Assembly (NCBI GenBank): GCA_030841195.1
Contig: JAVEDA010000111.1
Location: 1-12,258 of the forward strand
Length of the DNA stretch: 12,258 nucleotides
Reading direction: 5' to 3'
DNA from: Actinomycetota bacterium
GTDB lineage: Bacteria; Actinomycetota; Actinomycetes; JACCUZ01
Shown here: piece after piece, positions 6,047 through 12,030 of the stretch
Position numbering within the stretch: the stretch's first letter is position 1
Layout: every line of letters begins with the position of its first letter
Position numbers and translations under genes: made by a program
The notes under the pieces: model-generated
Told to the model about the DNA's origin: nothing
Database searches by the model: none
The model's input: the letters and a program-made list of their open reading frames with translations, nothing else

Positions 6047-6940
6047 GTGCCCACCCCGCAGGTCGAGGCCGCGGGCGGCGTCCTCTGGCGCGGCGACCCC
6101 GCCAGTCCCGAGGTCGCGCTGGTGCACCGGCCGCGCTACGACGACTGGTCGCTGCCCAAGGGAAAGCTCGAACGCCGGGAGCACCCCCTGCTCGGCGCGC
6201 TGCGCGAGATCGAGGAGGAGACCGGCAGCACGGCCCGGCCGGGGAGGCGGCTCGGCAGCCTTCGCTACCTGGTGCCGGAGGGCCGCAAGCGGGTCCGGTA
6301 CTGGGCCTGCGAGGCCACCGGCGGCCAGTTCGAGGTCAACCGCGAGGTCGACGAGATCTGGTGGGCGCCGCTGGCCGAGGCGCACGCCCGGCTCGACCCG
6401 GCCCACGACGCCCGGGTGCTCAAGCGGTTCGCGGCCGACACCCGGCGCACCCGCCCGATCGTGGTGGTGCGGCACGCGTCGGCCGGTGACAAGCGCGCCT
6501 GGGCCGGCGATGACGCCGACCGGCCGCTGGACCGGAAAGGGCTCGCGCAGTCGGTCACGATCGGTGCACTCCTCACGGCGTACGGCGTGAAGAAGGCCGG
6601 CAGCGCCGACGTACGCCGCTGCCGCGACACCCTGGAACCCTTCGCCCGGTCGGCCGGGATCGAGATCGAGGTGCTGCCAGCCACGACGGCCACGGCCTTC
6701 GACGACGACGAGGACAAGGGTGTCCGCGCGGTCCTGGACCTGGTGACGACGAGCGGTGCGGTCGCCTGGTGCGGCCAGCGCGAGGTGATCCCGCGGCTCG
6801 CGGCCGCTCTGTGCGCCGGGCTGGGTGGCGGCGTCCCGGGACGGCGGACTCAGCTGGGCAAGGGCGGCCTGCTGGTGCTGCACCTCGATGAGGCCCGCGT
6901 CGTGACCGCCGTGGAGCGGCTGCCCGCCGCAACCACATGA
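6047..6940 (+). CDS. mutT1: MutT1-like protein: Nudix hydrolase fused to histidine phosphatase domain
   Basis: The 297-aa protein has two domains. An N-terminal Nudix domain (about 5-130) carries the Nudix box starting at Gly39 (GKLERREHPLL then ALREIEEETGS), matching GX5EX7REUXEEXGU except that the final hydrophobic residue is serine. A C-terminal SixA-like histidine phosphatase domain (about 138-290) has the RHA motif at Arg142-His143-Ala144 and a second arginine region in RRCRDTLEPFA. Mycobacterial MutT1 has this layout and cleans 8-oxo-(d)GTP and dinucleoside polyphosphates, so the same is inferred. The usual second catalytic histidine position appears to read CGQREVIP, with Gln instead of His. 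The GTG start lies 3 bp after the ppk stop with GAGG (6035-6038) at 8 nt. It is cotranscribed with ppk and probably shares its PhoP control. Confidence 0.9.
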   Translation: MPTPQVEAAGGVLWRGDPASPEVALVHRPRYDDWSLPKGKLERREHPLLGALREIEEETGSTARPGRRLGSLRYLVPEGRKRVRYWACEATGGQFEVNREVDEIWWAPLAEAHARLDPAHDARVLKRFAADTRRTRPIVVVRHASAGDKRAWAGDDADRPLDRKGLAQSVTIGALLTAYGVKKAGSADVRRCRDTLEPFARSAGIEIEVLPATTATAFDDDEDKGVRAVLDLVTTSGAVAWCGQREVIPRLAAALCAGLGGGVPGRRTQLGKGGLLVLHLDEARVVTAVERLPAATT

Positions 6941-6970
6941 CGTGACTGAACTGACTGTCCGGCAAAGGGC

Positions 6971-7006
6971 GGGACCCCGGAGCCGGGGGGATGGCTTCGG
7001 GGTCCC
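6971..7006. terminator. strong GC hairpin between converging mutT1 and NlpC/P60 genes
   Basis: The arms GGGACCCCGGAGCC (6971-6984) and GGCTTCGGGGTCCC (6993-7006) pair over 14 positions with a single G-T wobble and an 8-nt loop. It lies 30 bp after the mutT1 stop and 75 bp after the leftward gene's stop, so it probably ends transcription from both sides. No T-run follows in either direction, as is common for actinobacterial terminators. Confidence 0.75.
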
Positions 7007-7081
7007 TATGCGTACTGACGGGGGGGATGCCAGCACGCACTCTCGTGGGGGCGCGTCACGCCCGCTGCGGTGGGGCGGGCT

Positions 7082-7849
7082 CTAGAGCACCCGGCCGTAG
7101 GAGACGTTGGTGGTCCAGGCGCGGTGGTACCCGACGCCCACGCTTTCGTTGGCCGCCTCCCACCAGTAGCCGCCGCCGGCGTAGATGGCGACGTGACCGA
7201 CGCTGCCGCCGCCACCGTTGTAGACGAAGACGAGGTCGCCCGGCTGCGGGCTGGACACGTGCTGCACCATGGCCGACTGCGACGCGGCCGAGTGCGGCAG
7301 CGAGATGCCCATCTTGCTGAAGACGTACATCGTGAAGCCGGAGCAGTCGAACCCGTTCGGGCCGGCACCACCGTGCGTGTAGTAGGCGCCGGACGCGGCA
7401 TCGCGGGCGATCTGCAGCGCGTGCGACGCGGAGGCGCTCATCCGCTCGACGCTGCGCGAGACCGACGAGAAGGTCCGGGACTCAGTGGCGCGCTTCTCGG
7501 CGGCCCGCTTGCGGGCGGCCTCGCGCTTGGCCTTCGCCTTGAGCCGGGCCTTCTCCCTGGCGGCCGCGATGGCCTCCTGGCGGCGCTGCTGCTGGGTGGC
7601 GACCGCGTCGTGCAGCGCCAGCTGGCTGGTCGGGTCGGAGAACTGCGCCACGTCGTGCGCGGCCGCGGCGACCGGGCTGTTCGGGCGGTCCTTGGTGGCG
7701 GCGCTGGTCGAGTCGGCGGCCGAGGCCACGACCGTCCCCGTCACGGTCAGGGTGCCCGCGACGCCGGCGGCGACGGTCAGGTGCAGGGGGCTGTTGCTGG
7801 CGAAATTGCCCAGTCGCTGGATGCGCGTCGGGCGACGGTGCTTGGACAA
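7082..7849 (-). CDS. secreted NlpC/P60 peptidoglycan hydrolase
   Basis: The 255-aa protein is an exported cell-wall endopeptidase. Residues 1-45 form a signal region: basic SKHRRPTRIQR, hydrophobic LTVAAGVAGTLTVTGTVVA, and a likely signal peptidase site after VASA. Residues about 85-125 are an Ala/Lys/Arg/Glu-rich, coiled-coil-like linker. The C-terminal NlpC/P60 domain (about 140-255) has catalytic Cys169 in FDCSGFTMYVF and His219 in GHVAIYAGGGYWW; the third polar residue cannot be assigned with certainty. The start is TTG at 7849, six bases after GAGAGGA, which is also the conserved 3' end of the riboswitch. Actinobacterial c-di-AMP riboswitches typically precede such NlpC/P60 or Rpf wall-remodelling genes. 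The domain normally cuts D-glutamyl-diaminopimelate bonds in peptide stems. Confidence 0.92.
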   Translation of the reverse strand: MSKHRRPTRIQRLGNFASNSPLHLTVAAGVAGTLTVTGTVVASAADSTSAATKDRPNSPVAAAAHDVAQFSDPTSQLALHDAVATQQQRRQEAIAAAREKARLKAKAKREAARKRAAEKRATESRTFSSVSRSVERMSASASHALQIARDAASGAYYTHGGAGPNGFDCSGFTMYVFSKMGISLPHSAASQSAMVQHVSSPQPGDLVFVYNGGGGSVGHVAIYAGGGYWWEAANESVGVGYHRAWTTNVSYGRVL

Positions 7850-7855
7850 GCGTCG

Positions 7856-8010
7856 TCCTCTCCCACGCCTACGAGGTGAGCTGTCGGGTTCGGGCGGAAG
7901 ATGCCCGGCCGTCCCGGTCTGCTGACCGGAGCGACTTCACCCCTAGGACCCCTGAGGGCCCACGAATCGTGGGTCCCCCGCTCCTGCCAGGCGTCAAATC
8001 GAGCGGCTGC
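7856..8010 (-). promoter_or_regulatory. ydaO-type cyclic di-AMP riboswitch
   Basis: On the minus strand the leader carries the conserved ydaO/yuaA blocks in order: CTCGATTTGACGCC near 8003-7990, AGGAGCGGGGGACCC near 7985-7971, GGGGTGAAGTC near 7944-7934, CCCGAACCCGACAGC near 7893-7879, and CTCACCTCGTAGGCG running to GGGAGAGGA, which ends at 7856. These match the aptamer as known from Bacillus ydaO and actinobacterial rpf/NlpC leaders (GAGCGGGGGACCC, GGGGTGAA, CCGTCAGCTAACCTCGTAGGCG). Internal helices such as CCCACGATTCGTGGG are visible. The aptamer's last conserved bases include the gene's Shine-Dalgarno, so ligand binding could mask ribosome access as well as act on transcription. Boundaries are approximate. 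Confidence 0.88.
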
Positions 8011-8075
8011 GCGTGCGTGGCAGGATTCGGCGGCCGCACGTGCGCCAAGCCGGGGGGTCCGGCGAGGCGACCCGA

Positions 8076-8105
8076 AGGCTACGGGACGGTCGCTGCGGAA
8101 CTCAA
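8076..8105 (-). promoter_or_regulatory. candidate promoter of the riboswitch-NlpC/P60 transcript
   Basis: On the minus strand TTGAGT (8105-8100), 18 bp, and TAGCCT (8081-8076) fit a housekeeping -35/-10 pair. It lies about 65 bp upstream of the aptamer and just after the rhodanese gene's stop. Found by eye only. Confidence 0.3.
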
Positions 8106-8134
8106 ACCCGGGGTCGGTTCGGGCGCGTCGGCGT

Positions 8135-8440
8135 CTAGTGCTCCACCGGGTAGCCCGCGGTGACCCATTCCTGGGTTCCGCCGTCCACGTTGACCGTGTC
8201 GTATCCCTGCTGGCCCAGCCAGGCGGCCACCTGCCCGCTGCGGGCACCCACGGCGCAGACCAGATAGATCGGCTGGTCGGTGGGCAGCGTGCCCACCAGC
8301 GTGGGCGCCTGGCTCATCGGCACCGGTCGGGCGCCCGGCACGTGGCCCTCGGCGAACTCCCAGGGCTCCCGGACGTCGACGACAAGCGCCTCGCCCTGCG
8401 CCAGGACGTCCTTCAGCTGGTGGACCGTGATGCTCCGCAT
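8135..8440 (-). CDS. single-domain rhodanese (sulfurtransferase-like)
   Basis: The 101-aa protein is one rhodanese domain. It contains the entry motif VVDVREPWEFAEGHVPGA, and the active-site loop CAVGARS (residues 62-68) with catalytic Cys62 that would carry a persulfide. It ends with YDTVNVDGGTQEW, the usual DGG.xxW motif. It is cytosolic, without a signal peptide. ATG at 8440 follows GAAAGGG on the minus strand. It starts 24 bp after the ideR stop, so the two are likely cotranscribed. A persulfide carrier alongside the iron regulator would make sense for iron-sulfur or sulfur balance, but that link is inference. Single-domain rhodaneses are functionally diverse and the acceptor is not visible. 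Confidence 0.93.
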   Translation of the reverse strand: MRSITVHQLKDVLAQGEALVVDVREPWEFAEGHVPGARPVPMSQAPTLVGTLPTDQPIYLVCAVGARSGQVAAWLGQQGYDTVNVDGGTQEWVTAGYPVEH

Positions 8441-8464
8441 GCGCTCGACCCTTTCACGGTGCTG

Positions 8465-9163
8465 TTACGACGGTGCTGTGACGAAGACGTGCGACGCGAC
8501 CTCGGCCGAGATCTCGGTGGTCTCGCCGGCCGACCCGACGAGCAGGCCACCGGCGGACGTCACGACCGTGATCGACGATCCAGGACGTACGCCGGCCCGG
8601 CGCAGCCGCGACATGAGTGCGGTGTCGCCCTGCAGCGGCTCCGCCAGCCGGCGGACCACGACTGCGGCGCCCGCGTCGATGCTGACCCGGTCCAGCGTGA
8701 CCAGCCCCTCGACGCCGTCGATCGGGTCCGCGCCGGCGTCGTCCTCGCCGAGCTCGTCGAGACCGGGGATCGGGTTGCCGTAGGGCGACACCGTCGGGTG
8801 GCCGAGCACGTCGAGCAGCCGACGTTCGACCGTCTCGGACATCACGTGCTCCCAGCGGCAGGCCTCCTCGTGCACCAGCTCCCAGTCGAGTCCGATCACC
8901 TGCACCAGCAGGCACTCGGCCAGCCGGTGCTTGCGCATCACCCGGGTCGCCAGGTCCCGGCCGTGCGGACTCAGCTCCAGGTGCCGGTCGCCCTCGACCG
9001 TCACCAACCCGTCGCGCTCCATCCGGGCCACCGTCTGGGACACCGTCGGGCCGGACTGGCCGAGCCGCTCGGCGATCCGGGCCCGCAGCGGCACCACACC
9101 CTCTTCCTCCAGCTCGAAGACCGTGCGGAGGTACATCTCGGTGGTGTCGATGAGGTCGCTCAC
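8465..9163 (-). CDS. ideR: IdeR/DtxR family iron-dependent transcriptional regulator
   Basis: From GTG 9163 this gives 232 aa, close to the 226-230 of DtxR and IdeR. With that start the metal ligands fall at the classical numbers: Met10, Cys102, Glu105 and His106 for the primary site and His79, Glu83, His98 for the ancillary site. The helix-turn-helix region reads IAERLGQSGPTVSQTVARME, close to IdeR. The C-terminal SH3-like domain is present, with Glu and Gln three apart in RRLAEPLQGD as in IdeR. With Fe2+ bound it should dimerise and repress siderophore and iron-uptake genes, and possibly activate storage genes. An ATG three codons upstream (9172) is the alternative start; GTG is preferred for alignment and because GAGAAT lies 7 bp upstream. 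It is divergent from udgX and upstream of the rhodanese. Confidence 0.96.
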   Translation of the reverse strand: MSDLIDTTEMYLRTVFELEEEGVVPLRARIAERLGQSGPTVSQTVARMERDGLVTVEGDRHLELSPHGRDLATRVMRKHRLAECLLVQVIGLDWELVHEEACRWEHVMSETVERRLLDVLGHPTVSPYGNPIPGLDELGEDDAGADPIDGVEGLVTLDRVSIDAGAAVVVRRLAEPLQGDTALMSRLRRAGVRPGSSITVVTSAGGLLVGSAGETTEISAEVASHVFVTAPS

Positions 9164-9230
9164 GGAGCGCATTCTCGCGCACCCGGCGGAGGTCGGCGTC
9201 CCGCCGGCGTGAGGGGGCATGCTGCCGGGC
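9164..9230. promoter_or_regulatory. divergent ideR/udgX promoter region
   Basis: Only 67 bp separate the preferred starts of ideR and udgX. Each start has a degenerate -10-like hexamer exactly 7 bp ahead and no properly spaced Shine-Dalgarno: GAGAAT (minus strand, 9176-9171) for ideR and CATGCT (9218-9223) for udgX. No clear -35 and no recognisable iron box were found. Both transcripts may be leaderless. Confidence 0.33.
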
Positions 9231-9851
9231 GTGAGCGCGCAGGACTTCGTGCCCGACGGCGGCGGCCTGGCCGGGCTGCGGAAGGCGGCCGCGGACTGCC
9301 GCGGCTGCGAGCTGTGGGAGGCGGCCACCCAGACCGTGTTCTCGGCCGGCCCGGCCGGCGCGCGCCTGGTGCTCGTCGGCGAGCAACCCGGCGACCAGGA
9401 GGACCGGCAGGGTGCGCCATTCGTCGGGCCGGCCGGGCGGCTGCTGGTCAAGGCGGTCGACGAGGCGGGCATCCCCCGCGAGGTGATCTACCGGACCAAC
9501 GCGGTGAAGCACTTCCGGTTCACCCAGGCCGGGCCTGGCAAGCGTCGGATCCACCAGACGCCGGAGCTGAGGCACATCACCGCCTGCCGTCCGTGGCTGG
9601 TCGAGGAGCTGCGGGTGGTCGACCCCGAGGTGATCGTCTGCCTCGGCGCGACCGCCGTACGGGCGCTGCTCGGCCCGTCGGTGCGGGTGATGCGCGACCG
9701 GGGCGAGCTGCTGACCCGCGAGACGTCGCTGGGCGCCAAGACGTTCCTCGTGACGGTGCACCCGTCGGCCGTGCTGCGGGCCGATGACCAGGACGCGGCG
9801 TACGCCGGTCTGGTGGCCGACCTGCGGATCGCCGCCGCCGCCCTCACCTGA
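9231..9851 (+). CDS. udgX: UdgX-type uracil-DNA glycosylase superfamily protein
   Basis: UdgX is the uracil-DNA-binding branch of the family-4 UDGs; the mycobacterial protein binds uracil in DNA and becomes covalently attached to it. This 206-aa protein shows its hallmarks: GEQPGDQED (residues 50-58) in place of GEAPG, the NAVKHFRF strand, and the UdgX-specific loop GKRRIH with His108, equivalent to the crosslinking His109 of M. smegmatis UdgX. The CRGC pair (Cys23, Cys26) and Cys119 in ITACRPWL suit an iron-sulfur cluster; where family 4 has a further Cys (VVKC) this has His94. The C-terminal VTVHPSAVLR is the usual UDG motif. GTG 9231 gives VSAQDFVP, matching MAGAQDFVP of the mycobacterial protein; an ATG at 9219 would add four residues. 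Confidence 0.94.
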   Translation: MSAQDFVPDGGGLAGLRKAAADCRGCELWEAATQTVFSAGPAGARLVLVGEQPGDQEDRQGAPFVGPAGRLLVKAVDEAGIPREVIYRTNAVKHFRFTQAGPGKRRIHQTPELRHITACRPWLVEELRVVDPEVIVCLGATAVRALLGPSVRVMRDRGELLTRETSLGAKTFLVTVHPSAVLRADDQDAAYAGLVADLRIAAAALT

Positions 9852-9866
9852 CCACTCGCGCCCGCA

Positions 9867-9946
9867 CCCCCAACCCCTCCAAGTGGACGCGGACGCACCA
9901 CTTCCGCGGCGTGTCTGGTGCGGGAGCGTCCAGTGGATCTTGGGGG
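9867..9946. terminator. 80-nt interrupted hairpin after udgX
   Basis: Three perfect arm pairs are nested in order: CCCCCAA (9867-9873) with TTGGGGG (9940-9946), TGGACGC (9884-9890) with GCGTCCA (9926-9932), and GCACCA (9895-9900) with TGGTGC (9916-9921). They enclose a 15-nt loop, with short internal bulges. It begins 15 bp after the udgX stop. It probably ends udgX transcription, though its length and the lack of a T-run leave room for another structural role. Confidence 0.55.
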
Positions 9947-9964
9947 CCGGCGGCGCAGGTCCTT

Positions 9965-10032
9965 CGGCCGACCGGATCGTTCGGCCGACCGGATCGTTCA
10001 GCCGAGCGGATCGTTGGGCTGACCGGCTGCGT
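9965..10032 (+). repeat. 17-bp tandem repeat upstream of the winged-helix gene
   Basis: CGGCCGACCGGATCGTT occurs twice perfectly (9965-9981, 9982-9998). A third copy has two changes (CAGCCGAGCGGATCGTT, 9999-10015) and a fourth is degenerate (10016-10032). The first two copies carry the palindrome TCGGCCGA, with the preceding T. The array ends 25 bp before the predicted GTG start. A 17-bp period is not a multiple of three, so it argues against coding through this region and for a start downstream. Confidence 0.85.
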
Positions 10033-10045
10033 CAGTGCCTCGCAC

Positions 10046-10051
10046 TACGGT
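10046..10051 (+). promoter_or_regulatory. candidate -10 box for a leaderless winged-helix mRNA
   Basis: TACGGT fits the actinobacterial -10 TANNNT and lies 6 bp before GTG 10058. No Shine-Dalgarno is present, which fits a transcript beginning at the start codon. The tandem repeats end 14 bp upstream of the hexamer, overlapping the usual -35 position. Confidence 0.35.
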
Positions 10052-10057
10052 GCCGCC

Positions 10058-11128
10058 GTGGCCACCTTGCGGGACGTCTCGCTGCTGCGGCTGGCCGCTC
10101 AGCGCCTGGTGGGCGAGCGGCACCCGACCGTGGCCGCCACCGTGCGCACGATGACCGCCATGCAGGGCCAGGACCTGCCGGGCGTGCTCTGCTCGGCGGC
10201 GCTGCGCACCGACGGGGGCTCGCTGGCCGGCGTACGGGCCGCGATGGACGCCGGCGAGGTGGTGCGGTCCTGGCCGATGCGCGGCACCCTGCACCTCGTC
10301 GCCGCCGAGGACCTGGGCTGGATGATCACGATCGGTTCGCCCCGGGTCGCGACCTCGGTGTCGCGACGCCAGCGCGAGCTCCAGCTGGACACCGCCACCC
10401 TGGCCAAGGCAACGAAGGTCGCCGTCAGCGCGCTCGAGGGCGGCCGGGCGATCCGGCGCCAGGACCTGTTCGCCGTCTGGCAGGCGGCCGGGATCTCGAC
10501 CGAGGGCCAGCGCGGTGCCCACCTGCTCGGCCATCTCGCGGTCGGCCGGGTGGTGTGCTTCGGGCCGACCGCCGGCAAGGAGCAGGCCCTGGTGCTGCTC
10601 GACGAGTGGGTGCCGCGGCCACGCCAGCTGGCCGGCGACCAGGCGGTGGCCGAGTGGGCGCTGCGCTACTTCCGCAGCCACGGGCCCGCGACGGTGGCGG
10701 ACTTCGCCTGGTGGACCGGGCTGAAGGTCTCCGACAGCCGGGCGGCCCACGCGGCGGTCGCCGACCAGCTCGAGCGGCTCGAGGTCGAGGGCGAGACCTA
10801 CTGGCTGGACCCGGCCACGCCGGCCCGGCTCGACAGCTGCCGGGCCGAGGCTCGAGAGTTGCACCTCCTGCCCGGCTTCGACGAGCTGCTGCTCGGCTAC
10901 CGCGACCGCAGCGCGGTGCTGGACAAGGACCACGCCGACCGACTGGTGCCCGGCGGCAACGGCATGTTCAAGGCCTCGGTGGTCGCCGCCGGCCGGGTGG
11001 TCGGCACCTGGCGCCGACCGGCCAGGGCCGGCGACGACGGCCCGGAGGCCACGCCGTTCACCACGTTCGGTCGCGGCGTCCCGGCCGCGATCACCCGGCG
11101 GTGGGCCGCCTACCCTCGGGACCGATGA
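10058..11128 (+). CDS. winged-helix DNA-binding protein of the HTH_42 (AlkZ/AlkX/YcaQ-like) family
   Basis: The 356-aa protein has the usual HTH_42 pattern: LLRLAAQRL at the start, RSWPMRGTLHLVAAEDL near 80-95, winged-helix segments in the middle, and LHLLPGFDELLLGYRDRS near 270-285. The family includes the bacterial glycosylases AlkZ and AlkX (YcaQ), which remove alkylated bases and unhook interstrand crosslinks. Their catalytic motif is QxQ in AlkZ and QxD in AlkX. Here Gln36-Gly37-Gln38-Asp39 falls where AlkZ has Gln37 and Gln39, so glycosylase activity is possible, but many family members are uncharacterised. The frame is open to 9911, but GTG 10058 is chosen: the extension runs through the hairpin and tandem repeat, and the family pattern starts at the GTG. 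It overlaps the next gene by ATGA. Confidence 0.88.
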   Translation: MATLRDVSLLRLAAQRLVGERHPTVAATVRTMTAMQGQDLPGVLCSAALRTDGGSLAGVRAAMDAGEVVRSWPMRGTLHLVAAEDLGWMITIGSPRVATSVSRRQRELQLDTATLAKATKVAVSALEGGRAIRRQDLFAVWQAAGISTEGQRGAHLLGHLAVGRVVCFGPTAGKEQALVLLDEWVPRPRQLAGDQAVAEWALRYFRSHGPATVADFAWWTGLKVSDSRAAHAAVADQLERLEVEGETYWLDPATPARLDSCRAEARELHLLPGFDELLLGYRDRSAVLDKDHADRLVPGGNGMFKASVVAAGRVVGTWRRPARAGDDGPEATPFTTFGRGVPAAITRRWAAYPRDR

Positions 11129-11859
11129 GCAGCAACGCGGTCACTCTGGTCGTCCCGGCCCGCTTCGCCGGCCCACCCGGAACCGCCAACGGCGGCTGGA
11201 TCTCCGGACGCCTGGCCGCTCTCGGCGGGCTCGCCGGACCGGTCCAGGTGACGTTGCGCCAACCCGCGCCGCTCGAGGTCGCGCTCGAGGTCCGGGTGGA
11301 CGACCAGGGCGCTGCCAGCCTGGGGTTCGGCGGCGCGCTGATCGCCGAGGCAGCGGCCGGGACCCTGACCGAGGTGGTCGACCCGGTCGACCACGCGACT
11401 GCGCAGGCCGCGACAGCGGACTACGACGGCTGGACCGGTAACCCGTTCCCCGGCTGCTTCGTCTGCGGGCCGGACCGGCCGCCGCCCGACGGGCTCGGCG
11501 TCTTCCCCGGCCGGCTCAGCGGCCAGCCCGACACGGTCGCCACCTCCTGGCTGCCGGACGCGTCCCTCGCGGGCGCCGACGGGACCCTCCCGCCGCACCT
11601 CGTCTGGGCCGCCCTCGACTGCACCAGCGGCTGGTCCAGCGACCTGGCCGGCCGCCCCAAGGTGCTCGGCCGGATCACCGCCGCGGTCGACGCCGTCCCG
11701 CGCATCGGCGAGCCGTGCGTCGTGGTCGGCCGGCACCTGCGCGACGACGGCCGCAAGAGCTTCACCGCCTCGACCGCCTACGACAGCGACGGCCGGGTCC
11801 TGGGCCGGGCCGAGGCCCTCTGGATCGCACTCCGGACAGGCCCCACAAAGTCGTTGTGA
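11125..11859 (+). CDS. hotdog-fold (thioesterase-like) protein
   Basis: This 244-aa protein is long enough for two hotdog units. The N-terminal half has FAGPPGTANGGWISGRLAAL, the 'N-G-G' helix entry of hotdog proteins. The middle carries PFPGCFVCGPDR with Cys111 and Cys114, followed by DGLGVFPG, a signature of actinobacterial hotdog/PaaI-like proteins. The C-terminal half reads HLVWAALDCTSGWSS then LGRITAAVDAVPRIGEP and FTASTAYDSDGRVLGRAEALWI. Such proteins usually hydrolyse or bind acyl-CoA or acyl-carrier thioesters in the cytosol; no substrate is indicated. Its ATG overlaps the stop of the winged-helix gene (ATGA), so translation is coupled; a TACCCT box 8 bp before the ATG might add a leaderless start. 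Confidence 0.85.
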   Translation: MSSNAVTLVVPARFAGPPGTANGGWISGRLAALGGLAGPVQVTLRQPAPLEVALEVRVDDQGAASLGFGGALIAEAAAGTLTEVVDPVDHATAQAATADYDGWTGNPFPGCFVCGPDRPPPDGLGVFPGRLSGQPDTVATSWLPDASLAGADGTLPPHLVWAALDCTSGWSSDLAGRPKVLGRITAAVDAVPRIGEPCVVVGRHLRDDGRKSFTASTAYDSDGRVLGRAEALWIALRTGPTKSL

Positions 11860-11882
11860 TCCGCCGCGGCGGCACGTAGCGT
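11854..11882 (+). promoter_or_regulatory. candidate promoter for the 11.9-12.1 kb RNA
   Basis: TTGTGA (11854-11859), a 17-bp spacer and TAGCGT (11877-11882) form a good -35/-10 pair. It overlaps the last codons and stop of the hotdog gene, so it would start an independent transcript near 11889. Hexamers were found by eye; the -35 matches TTGACA at four of six positions. Confidence 0.4.
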
Positions 11883-11914
11883 GGAGGCACACGGAAGGGA
11901 GGTGGTCCGAACAC

Positions 11915-11953
11915 TTGAGTACTTATCGGACGCGTGAGGTGGCTACCAGCTAG
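11915..11953 (+). CDS. possible 12-codon ORF behind a strong ribosome binding site
   Basis: TTG at 11915 opens a frame of 12 codons, MSTYRTREVATS if TTG is read as Met, ending TAG at 11951-11953. An AAGGGAGGTGG Shine-Dalgarno lies about 9 nt upstream. Such a site is rare in non-coding DNA, which is why the ORF is listed. The coding stretch overlaps two of the small hairpins, as in translation-sensing leaders. A second reading from GTG 11903 also gives an 11-codon ORF, but it starts inside the Shine-Dalgarno. Evidence for expression is absent. Confidence 0.22.
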   Translation: MSTYRTREVATS

Positions 11954-12030
11954 CGCCACGTGCAGAACCGACGCCGTCGGATCACCGGGCACGGATCAGT
12001 TCATGGCCGGCGAATCCCAGGTAGTCACCC

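Noticed and set aside
7934..7985. CCCACGATTCGTGGG hairpin as an intrinsic terminator or operator
   Set aside because: It lies between conserved blocks of the ydaO aptamer and is best explained as one of its helices.
9911..10057. 49-residue N-terminal extension of the winged-helix protein
   Set aside because: It would translate through half of the inverted repeat and the 17-bp tandem array, whose period breaks frame, and the family's N-terminus begins at the GTG at 10058.
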